NCBI GenBank assembly: GCA_003249555.1
Contig: QKIQ01000057.1
Coordinates: forward strand, 124,001 to 188,000
Direction: 5' to 3'
Length of the DNA stretch: 64,000 nt
DNA from: Clostridia bacterium
GTDB lineage: Bacteria; Bacillota; Clostridia; Christensenellales; SZUA-584
The notes beneath the pieces are model-generated. The model made no database searches, had not been told where the DNA came from, and worked only from the letters and a program-made list of their open reading frames with translations. Of the stretch, positions 52,478-61,988 are shown in pieces (positions within the stretch are counted from its first letter, which is position 1; each line of letters opens with the position of its first letter). The translations under genes were made by a program, and so were the position numbers.

Positions 52478-53764
52478 TCAGTCGTTTGTATTGTATGCCA
52501 TGTCGCAGTACACGTCATACATCTCCTGCGAAACGCCACGGGCTTCGATCATCTTGGCAAAAAATTCGCCGCTGCGTTTAACGGTTCGCTGCTGTGTCGC
52601 AAAATCCACGTGCACAATGCCAAACCGTGCCGTAAAGCCTTCCACCCACTCAAAGTTGTCCGCGAAACACCAATGATAATACCGCTGCACGGGCAGGCCG
52701 CTTTCGCAGAGCGCTTTGAGATGTTCGTAAATATAGCGGCTCCGAAACGTATCTTTTTTGTCGCAGGTGCCGTTTTCCGTGATGTATATGGGCAGCGGCG
52801 CAAGCGCATACAAATCGCGCGCATTTTGCACGATGCCCTCGGGGTAGATCTCCCAACCGAGATCGTTGATGGGCACGCCATCCATAAAGCCGCTGGCAAA
52901 GCCGGACACGGCTGTGCGGCTGTAGTAGTTGATGGCATGGAAATCGCAGAAAAGACCGCTGTCAGCGCCTTTGATGCGTCTTAACGGGAAACAGCCCTTG
53001 CCGGTTAAGTACGTTTTGGACAGGGAAGACTGGAACATCCGCTCCATCACGGGTGTGCAGATGCGGTGCCAGATCTTTTTGGGATTCTTGGGTGCAAACA
53101 CGCGCATATGGTGCGCGTAGCTCACCTTGGTATCGTCAAAGCCCATTTCTTTACGCAGCCTGTGTATCAGCGTGTACGCTTTCACATGGCATTCGCCCAT
53201 GTGATTGTGTACGCGCAGTGTCAGCATCAGAGACTTTTTACCGGGCGGCCATATGCCGAAAAAATAGCCGCTCGTCGCGTAAACGTTGGGTTCGTTGATC
53301 GTGATATATTCGCTGACGAGGTCACCAAAAGCGCGCACGACTTTTTTCACAAAGCGCAGATAGATATTGACGCATTTTTTGTTTTTGAACGCGCCCATTT
53401 TCTCAAACCAGAGCGGATTCGTAAAATGATGAATGGTGAGCAAAGGTGTGATGCCAAGCTTTTTTAACAACAGCAGTTCCTTGCGATAATGCATGAACTC
53501 GGTTTCGTCGAAAACGCCGTTTTTAGGCTCCAACCGCGCCCACTCGATGCCGAGCCGGTAGTGGCGGATGCCCATATCGCTCATGAGTTGTGTATCTTCT
53601 TCATAGCGCTCGTAATGCATGGTGGCAACGGATGGGTCGGCATTTTCTTTAATGTGGCCTTTTCTGTACCAGTCGTACCAGCTGTTATGCTTGTTGCCGC
53701 CCTCAATCTGTGTGGCCGCGGATGCCACCCCAATCTGCATTCCTTCCAAAAGCTTAAAAGACAT
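52478..53764 (-). CDS. glycoside hydrolase family 1 beta-glucosidase
   Basis: A 428-residue GH1 enzyme. The acid/base glutamate lies in YITINEPNVYA and the nucleophile glutamate in IYITENGTCDK. The N-terminal IGVASAATQIEGGNKHNSWY and the end FGIVHVDFATQQRTVKRSGE are typical. The lack of a signal peptide suggests action on imported glucosides, phosphorylated or not; a phospho-specific Lys-Ser signature was not established. It heads a two-gene operon with the symporter. Confidence 0.9.
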   Translation of the reverse strand: MSFKLLEGMQIGVASAATQIEGGNKHNSWYDWYRKGHIKENADPSVATMHYERYEEDTQLMSDMGIRHYRLGIEWARLEPKNGVFDETEFMHYRKELLLLKKLGITPLLTIHHFTNPLWFEKMGAFKNKKCVNIYLRFVKKVVRAFGDLVSEYITINEPNVYATSGYFFGIWPPGKKSLMLTLRVHNHMGECHVKAYTLIHRLRKEMGFDDTKVSYAHHMRVFAPKNPKKIWHRICTPVMERMFQSSLSKTYLTGKGCFPLRRIKGADSGLFCDFHAINYYSRTAVSGFASGFMDGVPINDLGWEIYPEGIVQNARDLYALAPLPIYITENGTCDKKDTFRSRYIYEHLKALCESGLPVQRYYHWCFADNFEWVEGFTARFGIVHVDFATQQRTVKRSGEFFAKMIEARGVSQEMYDVYCDMAYNTND

Positions 53765-53967
53765 AGTTGCATTTCCCCTTGTATATGTAACATTCTAAAG
53801 ACAATCGCACCATATACATATGTCGATAATGAACCTTTTATTTGAAATGATTAACATATTAACCATTCGACACAAACGGTGGAATTCCTTCAAGGCGACG
53901 GTCTTTAAAATAAGGATATAATGCCATCACGGCAGATTATTTGTTCTGAGACTGAACGCCGCTGATC
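53765..53967. other. promoter region of the GH1 operon
   Basis: Contains an eight-base inverted pair TGTATATG (53780-53787) and CATATACA (53811-53818), a possible operator, and otherwise AT-rich spacer. No gene is supported. Confidence 0.35.
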
Positions 53968-54026
53968 GCGGTATTAAGATAATACCGCTGTCGCTCGTCA
54001 AAAAAGACTTGAAATATAATTTGTGG
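53968..54026. repeat. 59-base direct repeat, copy 1
   Basis: Starts with the hairpin GCGGTATT-AAGAT-AATACCGC, then TCAAAAAAGACTTGAAATATA and TTTGTGG. It recurs at 54138-54196 with a few differences. Confidence 0.85.
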
Positions 54027-54137
54027 GCAAGACGGGCTTTTGCCCACGCAGCCCACACCTTGCGGTTTTGTGCAGTTTCGAGGAACAAGCAAAACCGGAA
54101 AACTGTCGAAAAACAGTAGGCTTGTCGACAAGCCTAG
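54027..54137. repeat. palindrome-rich spacer between the 59-base repeats
   Basis: Contains a GGGCAA/TTGCCC hairpin near 54023-54044, an ACTGT/ACAGT hairpin near 54102-54117 and a perfect 18-base palindrome AGGCTTGTCGACAAGCCT at 54118-54135. Confidence 0.6.
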
Positions 54138-54196
54138 GCGGCATTAAGATGATACCGCCTCAAGCTGTCAAAAAAGACTTGAAATATAATTTGTGG
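54138..54196. repeat. 59-base direct repeat, copy 2
   Basis: Second copy; the opening hairpin has one mismatch (GCGGCATT). It ends two bases before the antiporter stop codon. Confidence 0.85.
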
Positions 54197-54197
54197 T

Positions 54198-55466
54198 TTA
54201 AGAAGCTTTCGTTGTGTCTGCCAATCCGCATTGCCTGCTTGGAGCCGGCTTTTCGATATGCCTGACTTCATTAAGTGCGGTTTCATCCTTGTATTGGAAT
54301 TTCAAAAGTATGGGTGTCAGCAGACTTGTCGCGATAACAAGAATGATAATGGGTGTTAACAGATCCGCACTCATGAGTCCCGCGGATACGCCTCTGTCTG
54401 CCACGATCAGTGCCACCTCGCCGCGCGCGACCATGCCGGTGCCGATACGCAGTGCGTCTTTGTTGGAAAAGCCGCACATTTTCGCGCCGAACCCGCAGCC
54501 GCCCATTTTTGTAATGACCGCTACGGCAAGCAGCGCTGAAGCGAACAATATCATATGCAGATCAATCTGCCCCACTGTAGCTTTTATGCCGATGCTTGCA
54601 AAAAACATCGGAGAGAGAAGCATATATGACGTGACTTCGACTTTTTCTGTGACGTATTCCGAAAGTGTGGTGTTGCAAAGAGAAATGTTTGAAATAATAA
54701 TGCCTGCCATATATGCACCTGTGATGTCTGCCACACCGAAGATTTTTTCAGCGCCGTAAGCCATCAGCAAGCAAAATACGAAGCTGTATATCGGCATGCG
54801 CCTTCTCTTTTTTTCGTGTCTTTGGCAGATCTTTTTGAACATATAATTCGCGCCCAAGCCCACCACAACAGCGGCAACAAAGAACAGCAATATTTTAAGC
54901 ATTACCTGAATCACACTAACGGATGCATCGCCAAAGCTGATGAGCATTGTCAGTATAATGATGCCGATGATGTCGTCGATGATGGCTGCGCCAAGTATCG
55001 CTGTGCCGGTCTTGGTTTTCAGCTTGCCCATTTCGCGAAGCGCTTCAACCGTGATACTCACCGATGTGGCCGTCAGAATTACGCCGATAAAAATGTTCTT
55101 GAACAATTCGACCTGGGACATCTGCGCCATGTTCTGATAATATATGCCGGCAACCAGAAAACCGCCTCCGAGTGGCAGAAGAATACCCAAAAGTGCGATG
55201 ACGATAGACGCTTTGCCTGTGCTTTTGAGCTGCTTAATATCTGTTTCCATGCCCGCTGTAAACATAATCACGATAACGCCGAGCTCTGACATTTTGTCGA
55301 TGAATTCGGATTCATGAACGAGATTCAAAAGGGTGGGCCCAAGGATTAATCCGGCGATAAGGGCACCCACAACCTGCGGGAGGTGCAGCTTTTTTGCAAG
55401 CACACCAAATAGCTTCGTTGCCAGCAAAATGATGGCAAGATCTAAAAAGAAGTCGTAAGATAACAT
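54198..55466 (-). CDS. Kef-type cation:proton antiporter (CPA2)
   Basis: A 422-residue protein with about twelve hydrophobic segments. The opening FFLDLAIILLATKLFGVLAK and the VVGALIAGLILGPTLLNLV loop, with the later GAAIIDDIIGIIILTMLISF motif (two Asp in the membrane core), are those of Na+ or K+/H+ exchangers. No C-terminal TrkA-N domain is present. Start at 55466 follows GAGGAG; a longer frame to 55601 would read through the leader. Ion not assignable from sequence alone. Confidence 0.88.
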   Translation of the reverse strand: MLSYDFFLDLAIILLATKLFGVLAKKLHLPQVVGALIAGLILGPTLLNLVHESEFIDKMSELGVIVIMFTAGMETDIKQLKSTGKASIVIALLGILLPLGGGFLVAGIYYQNMAQMSQVELFKNIFIGVILTATSVSITVEALREMGKLKTKTGTAILGAAIIDDIIGIIILTMLISFGDASVSVIQVMLKILLFFVAAVVVGLGANYMFKKICQRHEKKRRRMPIYSFVFCLLMAYGAEKIFGVADITGAYMAGIIISNISLCNTTLSEYVTEKVEVTSYMLLSPMFFASIGIKATVGQIDLHMILFASALLAVAVITKMGGCGFGAKMCGFSNKDALRIGTGMVARGEVALIVADRGVSAGLMSADLLTPIIILVIATSLLTPILLKFQYKDETALNEVRHIEKPAPSRQCGLADTTKAS

Positions 55467-55644
55467 TTGAATGCTCCTCTTAAATTTTCTAAACATAAAA
55501 GGGTTTAAACCATGCGGCCTAAACCCTTGCATATACTTTTTCGCCGAAAAGTTTCTTTGATACCAGTTAACCTGTCTGTCAAATTTCGTCTTCCGCTGCA
55601 ATTTCAGTTTAGCTCTGTTAGCCGCCTATTATGAAAAACATACG
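55467..55644 (-). promoter_or_regulatory. structured leader of antiporter, candidate riboswitch
   Basis: A 178-base untranslated leader on the minus strand. A long-range pair (GCGGC-TAA at 55618-55625 with TTTAGGCCGC at 55514-55523) would close a multi-stem core, and its 3' arm overlaps the 5' arm of an intrinsic terminator (AAGGGTTTA with TAAACCCTT and a T run, 55497-55528). The two folds exclude each other, the usual riboswitch layout. The aptamer class was not identified. Confidence 0.6.
55497..55528 (-). terminator. leader terminator ahead of antiporter
   Basis: AAGGGTTTA and TTTAAACCCTT arms with TTTTATGTTT downstream, 31 bases before the antiporter start. Confidence 0.75.
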
Positions 55645-55650
55645 GTGCTT

Positions 55651-55679
55651 ATTATAGTACTCGAAATTATGCATGTCAA
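55651..55679 (-). promoter_or_regulatory. consensus promoter of the antiporter
   Basis: On the minus strand TTGACA (55679-55674), a 17-base spacer and TATAAT (55656-55651): a perfect sigma-A consensus. Confidence 0.9.
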
Positions 55680-55777
55680 ATTTACTTTTTAAAAAAGTCC
55701 TATGAGTAGAATGCAAGTTCATTGTCCACTAAAATGCCTGCTGTATCATATCGGTTAGAGCACATGACATGCGAGTA

Positions 55778-57751
55778 TTAGAATGAATTATCAATAGCGG
55801 TAGCCGTCACGCTGATGCCCAGGCAAACTCCTTCGGAAACGCTTTCTTTCACGTCTGTTGTCACATTGATATCGCCGACAGCGCCGCGTCGCGTGGCTTC
55901 CTGCCGCGCCGCCAGCTGTGCTTTTTGCAGCGCGTTGCTGACAGCTTCCTCGCGGCTTTTAAAAAACGCGCGGTTTTCCCCCAAAACTGCGTATCCCGCA
56001 ATGCCCTCTACCGTGTAATTCGGCTTGATGTTGACTTCCTTGACCACTGTCACATGGCCGACGATTGCGCCAAGAGCGTTGGCCACATTCGCGTACTTTG
56101 GCGATACCGCGCTTGTTCCGAGCGCCTTAGCAACAGAGTCGATAAATATATGCGTCGGCGCACCGATGCCGATTAGCTTGGCTTTGGTGCAGAACCCAAA
56201 CTCAAAGAAGCCGTTGCTGTTCTTCCAGCTGTTTTCTATCAGAGTTGTCAAATCTTGAGCCATGCCGTTTTGCCTGTACACTGGGTACCTGTCTTCCAAC
56301 AGCATTTGAACCACTTGGGTATAGACCGTTTTTTCGATGCGTTCATACACTTCACGGCAAAGTGAATCCGTTTCCACCTTAAGCGCCGCCGCGACGTATT
56401 TGGCGCCCAGAATCGAAGCCTGCGTATTAAAACGTGTAAAATCGCCTTTGATGTGCATGATATCTGTAGGCGTCAAGCCGCAGCGATTTACAATGCCTTC
56501 TTTCTCAAGGCGTTGCAGGTTGAGGCTGTATTTATCTGTTCCGCAGACCTGCGCCGCGGCTTGAAGGCTGAGCGGACCATTTTCCAGCGCTTGGCATAGC
56601 GCAATCTCCTGCTTTGAATAACGTGCCGCGTTCGTCACGGAATGCTGAAGATAGAAAAATTCGTGCAACGGCAGTGTGCTGCCCAGATTATCTGTTACCT
56701 GCCGCTCCAAATCGTTTTTAATCCGAGGCCACCTCTCAGCCGCCACCGCAAGAGGCATCACTCGCGAGGGACCGATATTTAGCCGCCCGAAGCGATCCAG
56801 CCGTATGGCGCTGTCTCCGCCCAGACCAAAAGTGTTCACATTAACAGCTCTCACAAAAGTTTTCCATTTTCCCACACTCGCACCGTTTTGAGACAGCACG
56901 GGCGCGCCGTTTTTTACGAGCGAGATGTCGGTGGTCGTGCCGCCCATGTCTACCACGATGCAGTCGCTCTCACCTGTTAATTCCATACCGCCGAGCACAC
57001 TGGCCGCAGGACCGCAGAGCAACGTTTCCACGGGACGAAAAGTCGTAAATGCCTCAGACATCACGGAACCGTCACTTCGCACAATAATCACGGGTGCTTT
57101 AATGCTGCGCTGCTTGAGCGATGAGCGTACAGCGTCCAAAAACTCCTGAATGATGGGAATCAGCTGCGCATTGAGCAGCGTGCTGGAGCTTCTTTTAAGC
57201 GAATTCATATCGTCGAACAGTTCATGTCCGCATATCACAGGCTTATCAGCGGACTTGGCAAGCAGATCTTTCACCTTGTTTTCCAATATAGGATTGCGGT
57301 TACCGTACAGATCCACCACGGCGATACCGTCTGCATCGCGAACCCAATCTTTTATGCATGACTCCAGCCTCTGCCAGTCTGGTTCCCGCTTCACGCTGCC
57401 GGACAAATCTCCTTCTGCGTCCACGAACAAAATGTCGTCCGCAGGCGGCAGCCCGTATTCATGCCCGTATTTATTTACAATATGCTCGCTTATGCCGATA
57501 AAAACGAGTTTGGCATGTCCGCCTTTGTCTTCCACGCACGCGTTGGTCGCCAATGTTGTAGAGAGCGACACCATATCGATATCTGGCAGCAGCTTTGCGG
57601 GCAGAGCGTCAATGGCAGCGATAATGCCAAGAGACAGATCTTCTTTGGTGGTCAATGTTTTTGTCGTATGCAGCACTTGCTTATGAACGAAATCGAAAAT
57701 GACCGCGTCGGTATATGTTCCTCCGGTATCAATGCCCAAACCTAATTTCAT
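55778..57751 (-). CDS. hydantoinase/oxoprolinase-family protein
   Basis: A 657-residue protein of the HyuA/OplA ATPase family. The N-terminal phosphate loop is GLGIDTGGTYTDAVIFDF, and a second ASKHA motif is CIVVDMGGTTTDISLV. Middle residues about 385-430 contain a winged-helix-like stretch (LQAAAQVCGTDKYSLNLQRL then EKEGIVNRCGL). These enzymes hydrolyse hydantoins or 5-oxoproline; the partner HyuB subunit is not nearby, so substrate is unknown. Start ATG 57751 follows GGGGATATT. Confidence 0.82.
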   Translation of the reverse strand: MKLGLGIDTGGTYTDAVIFDFVHKQVLHTTKTLTTKEDLSLGIIAAIDALPAKLLPDIDMVSLSTTLATNACVEDKGGHAKLVFIGISEHIVNKYGHEYGLPPADDILFVDAEGDLSGSVKREPDWQRLESCIKDWVRDADGIAVVDLYGNRNPILENKVKDLLAKSADKPVICGHELFDDMNSLKRSSSTLLNAQLIPIIQEFLDAVRSSLKQRSIKAPVIIVRSDGSVMSEAFTTFRPVETLLCGPAASVLGGMELTGESDCIVVDMGGTTTDISLVKNGAPVLSQNGASVGKWKTFVRAVNVNTFGLGGDSAIRLDRFGRLNIGPSRVMPLAVAAERWPRIKNDLERQVTDNLGSTLPLHEFFYLQHSVTNAARYSKQEIALCQALENGPLSLQAAAQVCGTDKYSLNLQRLEKEGIVNRCGLTPTDIMHIKGDFTRFNTQASILGAKYVAAALKVETDSLCREVYERIEKTVYTQVVQMLLEDRYPVYRQNGMAQDLTTLIENSWKNSNGFFEFGFCTKAKLIGIGAPTHIFIDSVAKALGTSAVSPKYANVANALGAIVGHVTVVKEVNIKPNYTVEGIAGYAVLGENRAFFKSREEAVSNALQKAQLAARQEATRRGAVGDINVTTDVKESVSEGVCLGISVTATAIDNSF

Positions 57752-57904
57752 AATATCCCCATTATCATAAGATGTTGTTGTGTTACAGTCACCATTGTGA
57801 GTGTTTGCTTTTCAGTCTTTTATCTAAGACATTATAGAACGTAAGTACTGGTGACGCAATAACAATTAAGTGTACGATACAATAAAAATGCCTTCTCCGT
57901 GCGG

Positions 57905-57933
57905 TTGTGCAAACATAAACTGTATAGTATATT
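57905..57933 (+). promoter_or_regulatory. probable promoter of methyltransferase gene
   Basis: TTGTGC at 57905-57910, 17-base spacer, TATATT at 57928-57933. Confidence 0.4.
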
Positions 57934-58004
57934 GTTCTTGCCGCGTGCGGCTTATCACGACGAAACCAAATCAATCGGAGCGTTTGATTTTGCGGAGGGG
58001 ATAT

Positions 58005-58730
58005 GTGAAGGCTTACAGTTATCTTGCAAAGGCCTATAACGAACTGATGGCTGACGTTGATTATGACGGCTGGGCAGCGTATATAAACGAACTCTTGGGG
58101 TTAAACAACGGACGTATATTCGAAGCCGCCTGTGGCACGGGAAGTATATCGTGCCGTCTTTACGATTTCGGGCACGAAATTATTGCTTCGGACATATCGG
58201 ACGAGATGCTGCGAGAGGCGGCGGAGTATGCGCGCGGCACCGGCCGCGATATAAAGTTTGTCAAGCAGGATATGCGCTGCTTTGAGACGGGCAGCAAGGT
58301 GGATGCAGTGGTCTGTGCTTGCGACGGTGTGAATTATATTGATGAAGAAGGGCTGAAGCAATTTGCGGGTTGTGCGTTCCGTGCGCTCAAAAGCGGCGGC
58401 TTGCTGTTGTTTGATTTAAGCACAAGGGCAAAGCTGCACTGTATGGATGCCGAGGTTTATTTTGACGATTCGGATGATGTATCCTGCATCTGGCGTAATA
58501 CGTATAATAAAGTGCGCGGCACGTTGACAATGGATGTGACGCTGTTTGTGCGCAAGGGCAGCCTGTTCGAGCGGTTCGACGAAACGCATGTGCAGCACGC
58601 GCATGATAATGAAGCCGTACGGCAAATCTTTTTGGCGGAAGGGTTTGCAGATGCCCGCGTTTACGGATTCCTGACTAAGGAAAACTGCACGAAAGACTTT
58701 ACGCGCGCGCAGTTTGTCTGCCGCAAATGA
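58005..58730 (+). CDS. class I SAM-dependent methyltransferase
   Basis: A 241-residue methyltransferase. Motif I is IFEAACGTGSISCRLYDFGH, followed by an acidic end of strand 2 (EIIASDISDEM), and a DAVVCACDGVNYI segment for motif II. The start is GTG 58005, four bases after GGAGGGG; a longer frame to 57870 lacks a site. Acceptor substrate unknown. It leads the run of co-directional genes that follow. Confidence 0.85.
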   Translation: MKAYSYLAKAYNELMADVDYDGWAAYINELLGLNNGRIFEAACGTGSISCRLYDFGHEIIASDISDEMLREAAEYARGTGRDIKFVKQDMRCFETGSKVDAVVCACDGVNYIDEEGLKQFAGCAFRALKSGGLLLFDLSTRAKLHCMDAEVYFDDSDDVSCIWRNTYNKVRGTLTMDVTLFVRKGSLFERFDETHVQHAHDNEAVRQIFLAEGFADARVYGFLTKENCTKDFTRAQFVCRK

Positions 58731-58779
58731 GCGTATTGTTTTTGTCGTCTATATGGTATAATCAAGACATGGAGGTCAA

Positions 58780-60474
58780 ATGGAAAACAACAGGAACAAC
58801 AAAATACTCAGCTTCAATCAACCGGCCGAGTTTTTTATAAAGAAAGCGGAAAAGCACATTGACGCGGGGAATTTCCTTGAAGCATTGGCGCTTTATCGCT
58901 GTGTGCTGGGGATGGAACCGGAAAATGTGGATTATCTTTTAAGCGTCGCACAGATTTATTCCGAAATGGGGCTATATGCCGAATCCAACGATGTGCTGTT
59001 GAAAATTGCGAAATATGGCAGCACGCCAACCGAGTGCCTGTTTGCGCTCGGGTGCAACTATATGGGCCTTAAAAACTACGAGCTTGCGGACGAGGCGTTC
59101 GAGCAGTATCTTGCGGTCGACCCGGAAGGCGAATACGCTGAGGATATCGATGAACTATTCGACATCATGGATGAGGAGGACTTTGAAGAAGAAGGCTCTT
59201 TGCACGATATCAGCCGTCGCATGATGTATGAAGAGGCCTATGAGGGAAAGCAGTGTCTTGACAGCGGCGATTATAAAAACGCCATCAAACATCTGGAAAA
59301 GGTGGTTCGGCGCAGCGACACCATGTACAGCGCGATGAACAACCTGGCGCTGTCATATTTCTTTGAAGGACGAAAAGAAGAGGCGGTCGAATTATCTAAG
59401 CGGGTGCTTTCTTCGCAGCGGCTCAATCTGCACGCGTGCTGCAATCTTGCGCTGTTCTATTCGGATATGAACGATCATGCGAATGCTGCGGTGAATCTGG
59501 AAAAGCTCAACGGCATGACCGATATTGAGCCCGAGGATATGCATAAGGTCGCTTTGACATACTGTGAGCTGGGCTACCACCAAAAGGCGTATCAGATGTT
59601 TCTAAAGATTGTCGCGTTTCAGCCGTATGATATACGGATTCTGCACTTTTGCGGGCTCGCGGCTTACAACTGCGCTCAGTATGCGGAGTCGCTTTCATAT
59701 TTTGTAAAGATTTTAAAGATCGACCCGAGCAACAGCCTCGCTCAGTATTATAAATTGCGCGCAGAGGATGCCAAATCAGGCGGCTCTCATAAAGAGTTCG
59801 AATATGTCTATCAGGTGCAATTTGAAGAGATCAAACGCCGTATCAGCTACTTGAACGAATGCTTAAAGCAAAAGGACGGCAGCCTGAAGGATAAGTGGAA
59901 AAAAGACGAGTTTTTTAAATCCATCATATTCTGGGGTTTGCATTACGGCGACGAATACATAAAAAAGATTGTGCTTGAGATTATGAGCATGTTTTCTGAC
60001 GCAAAGGTGGAGGACGCGTTTCGCGATTTTCTGCTCAAAAGCTCTGAAACCGACGATATTAAGAACGACATTTTTATGTATTTGAAGAAGATGGGTGCGA
60101 AAGAACCATATGTGGCATACATAAAAGGCGCGATTGCTGAGGTGCGCGTCGGGACGGTGTCGGAAGACTTAAAGAAACTCCCTCAGCGATATGCGGACGC
60201 ATTGTCAAGCTTTATCAGCCACGCGCGCCCGCGCTACAACGATGAATTTGTAACGTTGGGTGTCGAGACGATGCTTTCAATTGTGACGGCAGGCAAGGAT
60301 GACGCCAATTGGGTTAAAACCCCGGAAGCGTTTGCCGCGGCGCTGGAGCTTCGCGTTTGCGAGACCGCTGAGAATATTCAGTTGCCGTCCAAAAGGGAGC
60401 TTGCCGAGGTTTATGGCATTTCCGTGCCAACGATTAATAAATACTATGCCAAGCTTATCGAGAAAAAGGAATGA
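58780..60474 (+). CDS. tetratricopeptide repeat protein with C-terminal HTH-like segment
   Basis: A 564-residue protein. The first half has several TPR units (for example AGNFLEALALYRCVLGMEPE; LDSGDYKNAIKHLEKVVRRS; LSYFVKILKIDPSNSLAQYY). The second half is helical with no clear fold, and the last 30 residues, SKRELAEVYGISVPTINKYY, resemble a GntR-type helix-turn-helix. TPRs bind partner proteins. The start follows GGAGGT. It precedes a helical-repeat protein gene with only nine bases between. Confidence 0.7.
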   Translation: MENNRNNKILSFNQPAEFFIKKAEKHIDAGNFLEALALYRCVLGMEPENVDYLLSVAQIYSEMGLYAESNDVLLKIAKYGSTPTECLFALGCNYMGLKNYELADEAFEQYLAVDPEGEYAEDIDELFDIMDEEDFEEEGSLHDISRRMMYEEAYEGKQCLDSGDYKNAIKHLEKVVRRSDTMYSAMNNLALSYFFEGRKEEAVELSKRVLSSQRLNLHACCNLALFYSDMNDHANAAVNLEKLNGMTDIEPEDMHKVALTYCELGYHQKAYQMFLKIVAFQPYDIRILHFCGLAAYNCAQYAESLSYFVKILKIDPSNSLAQYYKLRAEDAKSGGSHKEFEYVYQVQFEEIKRRISYLNECLKQKDGSLKDKWKKDEFFKSIIFWGLHYGDEYIKKIVLEIMSMFSDAKVEDAFRDFLLKSSETDDIKNDIFMYLKKMGAKEPYVAYIKGAIAEVRVGTVSEDLKKLPQRYADALSSFISHARPRYNDEFVTLGVETMLSIVTAGKDDANWVKTPEAFAAALELRVCETAENIQLPSKRELAEVYGISVPTINKYYAKLIEKKE

Positions 60475-60483
60475 GGAGGTCGT

Positions 60484-61308
60484 ATGCTGATTAATTTTGA
60501 AGAAAAGTTCGGCGCATATCTGCATGAATATATGCACGGCAGCGGCCTGAATGAGGACGAGGTTGAAGAGCAGGTACCCCAGCTGTATCTGAAATGGCTG
60601 GATACGCCCAAGGAGTGGCTGTCGGGAAAGTCGCCCAACGCCTATTTTGAGGCAATGGACGCAGGCAAACTGGTGACCGTTCTGGGGCAGTATATGCTTT
60701 CCGACATAACCGCGCCAGGCCCGCTTCTGAATCGAATTGCCGACGTGAACAAAGACACATATCCGTTGTTGGTGTCTTTGATGCAGAATTACGAAGGCGA
60801 AAAAGGAGACGAGGTTCGCACAATTGTTGTAAAGCTTATCGAAGAGATGGATATGCCGCGTCCGTATGCGTATTATATTGATGTGGTGTTAAAGGCCACG
60901 GCACCCTGTGAGTTTTGTGAAGTATGCGTGGAGGAGCTAAAAAACGCAGGGGCAGAGTATACGCAGAGTGTGATCAGCGCATATGAAACAGCGCAGTCGC
61001 CTTATGCCGCGGACTGCCTGCTTGATATACTTGCCGATATGCCGTTTGACGAGCGTTCGTATGAGTTTGCAATGGAAAAGTTCATTTACAGTGAGACCAA
61101 CAAAGCGTTTTACGCAAGTTGCCTTGGCAAGCTGGGCAGCGATAAAGCGCTGCCTTATCTTGAGGAGGCGCTGCGTCAGGACGGCATCAAATACTATGAT
61201 TATGTCAGTATCAAAAACGCGGTGGAAGAGCTGGGCGGTGAAGTGATGATCGACCGCGATTTCTCGGGAGATAAGGATTACGAATCTTTGATAGACATGG
61301 AGGATTAG
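60484..61308 (+). CDS. HEAT-like helical repeat protein
   Basis: A 274-residue all-helical protein, acidic, with repeated antiparallel helix pairs such as RTIVVKLIEEMDMPRPYAYY and FYASCLGKLGSDKALPYLEE that resemble HEAT units. No catalytic motif. It follows the TPR gene by nine bases with AGGAGG and ends two bases before the HD gene, so it is in the same operon. Function unknown; a scaffold role is inferred. Confidence 0.6.
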   Translation: MLINFEEKFGAYLHEYMHGSGLNEDEVEEQVPQLYLKWLDTPKEWLSGKSPNAYFEAMDAGKLVTVLGQYMLSDITAPGPLLNRIADVNKDTYPLLVSLMQNYEGEKGDEVRTIVVKLIEEMDMPRPYAYYIDVVLKATAPCEFCEVCVEELKNAGAEYTQSVISAYETAQSPYAADCLLDILADMPFDERSYEFAMEKFIYSETNKAFYASCLGKLGSDKALPYLEEALRQDGIKYYDYVSIKNAVEELGGEVMIDRDFSGDKDYESLIDMED

Positions 61309-61310
61309 AC

Positions 61311-61988
61311 TTGGCAATCACATTAGAGGATGTTCAAAAGAATGAGAAGATAAAGGTGCTCGTGGAGCACGCTAACAAGGTGCTCGAAGTGATGGGGTAT
61401 ACCGACCACGGGCCGCGTCATGTGGGCTACGTCAGCCGCAAAGCGGGGGAGGTTCTGGAGAATCTTTGCAAGGATCAGCGGCGCGTTGAGCTTGCCAAGA
61501 TCACAGGCTGGGTGCACGACGTGGGCAACATGATTAACAGAAAGCATCACGGTTTAAACGGTGCGGCGTTGCTTTTTCCTATCTTGGATGAAATGGGCAT
61601 GGATATCGCTGAGGTTTGCGAGGTTTGCTCGGCGGTGGGTTCTCATGAAGAAGAGACGGGTTTGCCCATTAGCGACATTTCAGCGGCTTTGATTATCGCT
61701 GATAAAGTGGATGCGCACCGGGCGCGTGTGCGCTCGAAGGAGTTTTTGCCCACGGACATTCATGACCGCGTCAATTATTCGATTCAATCCACCAAGCTGA
61801 CTGTCAAGGAAGGCACCATCGCGATGGATTATACGATGAACAGCGGCGCATCGCCCATGGATTTTTTAAGCATTTATCTGACGCGCATGCAGATGTGCGA
61901 AAAGAGCGCGCGTTTTCTCGGGTGCAATTTTGCGCTGCATATAAACGGTGTGAAGCTCAACAGATGGGATGAGACCGATGGTGTATAA
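61311..61988 (+). CDS. HD-domain phosphohydrolase-like protein
   Basis: A 225-residue protein starting at TTG 61311. The HD domain contains DHGPRHVGYVSRKAGEVL, then GWVHDVGNMINRKHHGLNGA with the HD pair, and GSHEEETGLPISDISAALII with a later ADKVDAHR. These metal enzymes cleave phosphate esters or nucleotides; substrate unknown. The next gene starts within its last 11 bases. Confidence 0.85.
   Translation: MAITLEDVQKNEKIKVLVEHANKVLEVMGYTDHGPRHVGYVSRKAGEVLENLCKDQRRVELAKITGWVHDVGNMINRKHHGLNGAALLFPILDEMGMDIAEVCEVCSAVGSHEEETGLPISDISAALIIADKVDAHRARVRSKEFLPTDIHDRVNYSIQSTKLTVKEGTIAMDYTMNSGASPMDFLSIYLTRMQMCEKSARFLGCNFALHINGVKLNRWDETDGV

Noticed and set aside
53765-53940. catabolite (cre) site upstream of the GH1 operon
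   Set aside because: No match to the cre consensus was found by eye.
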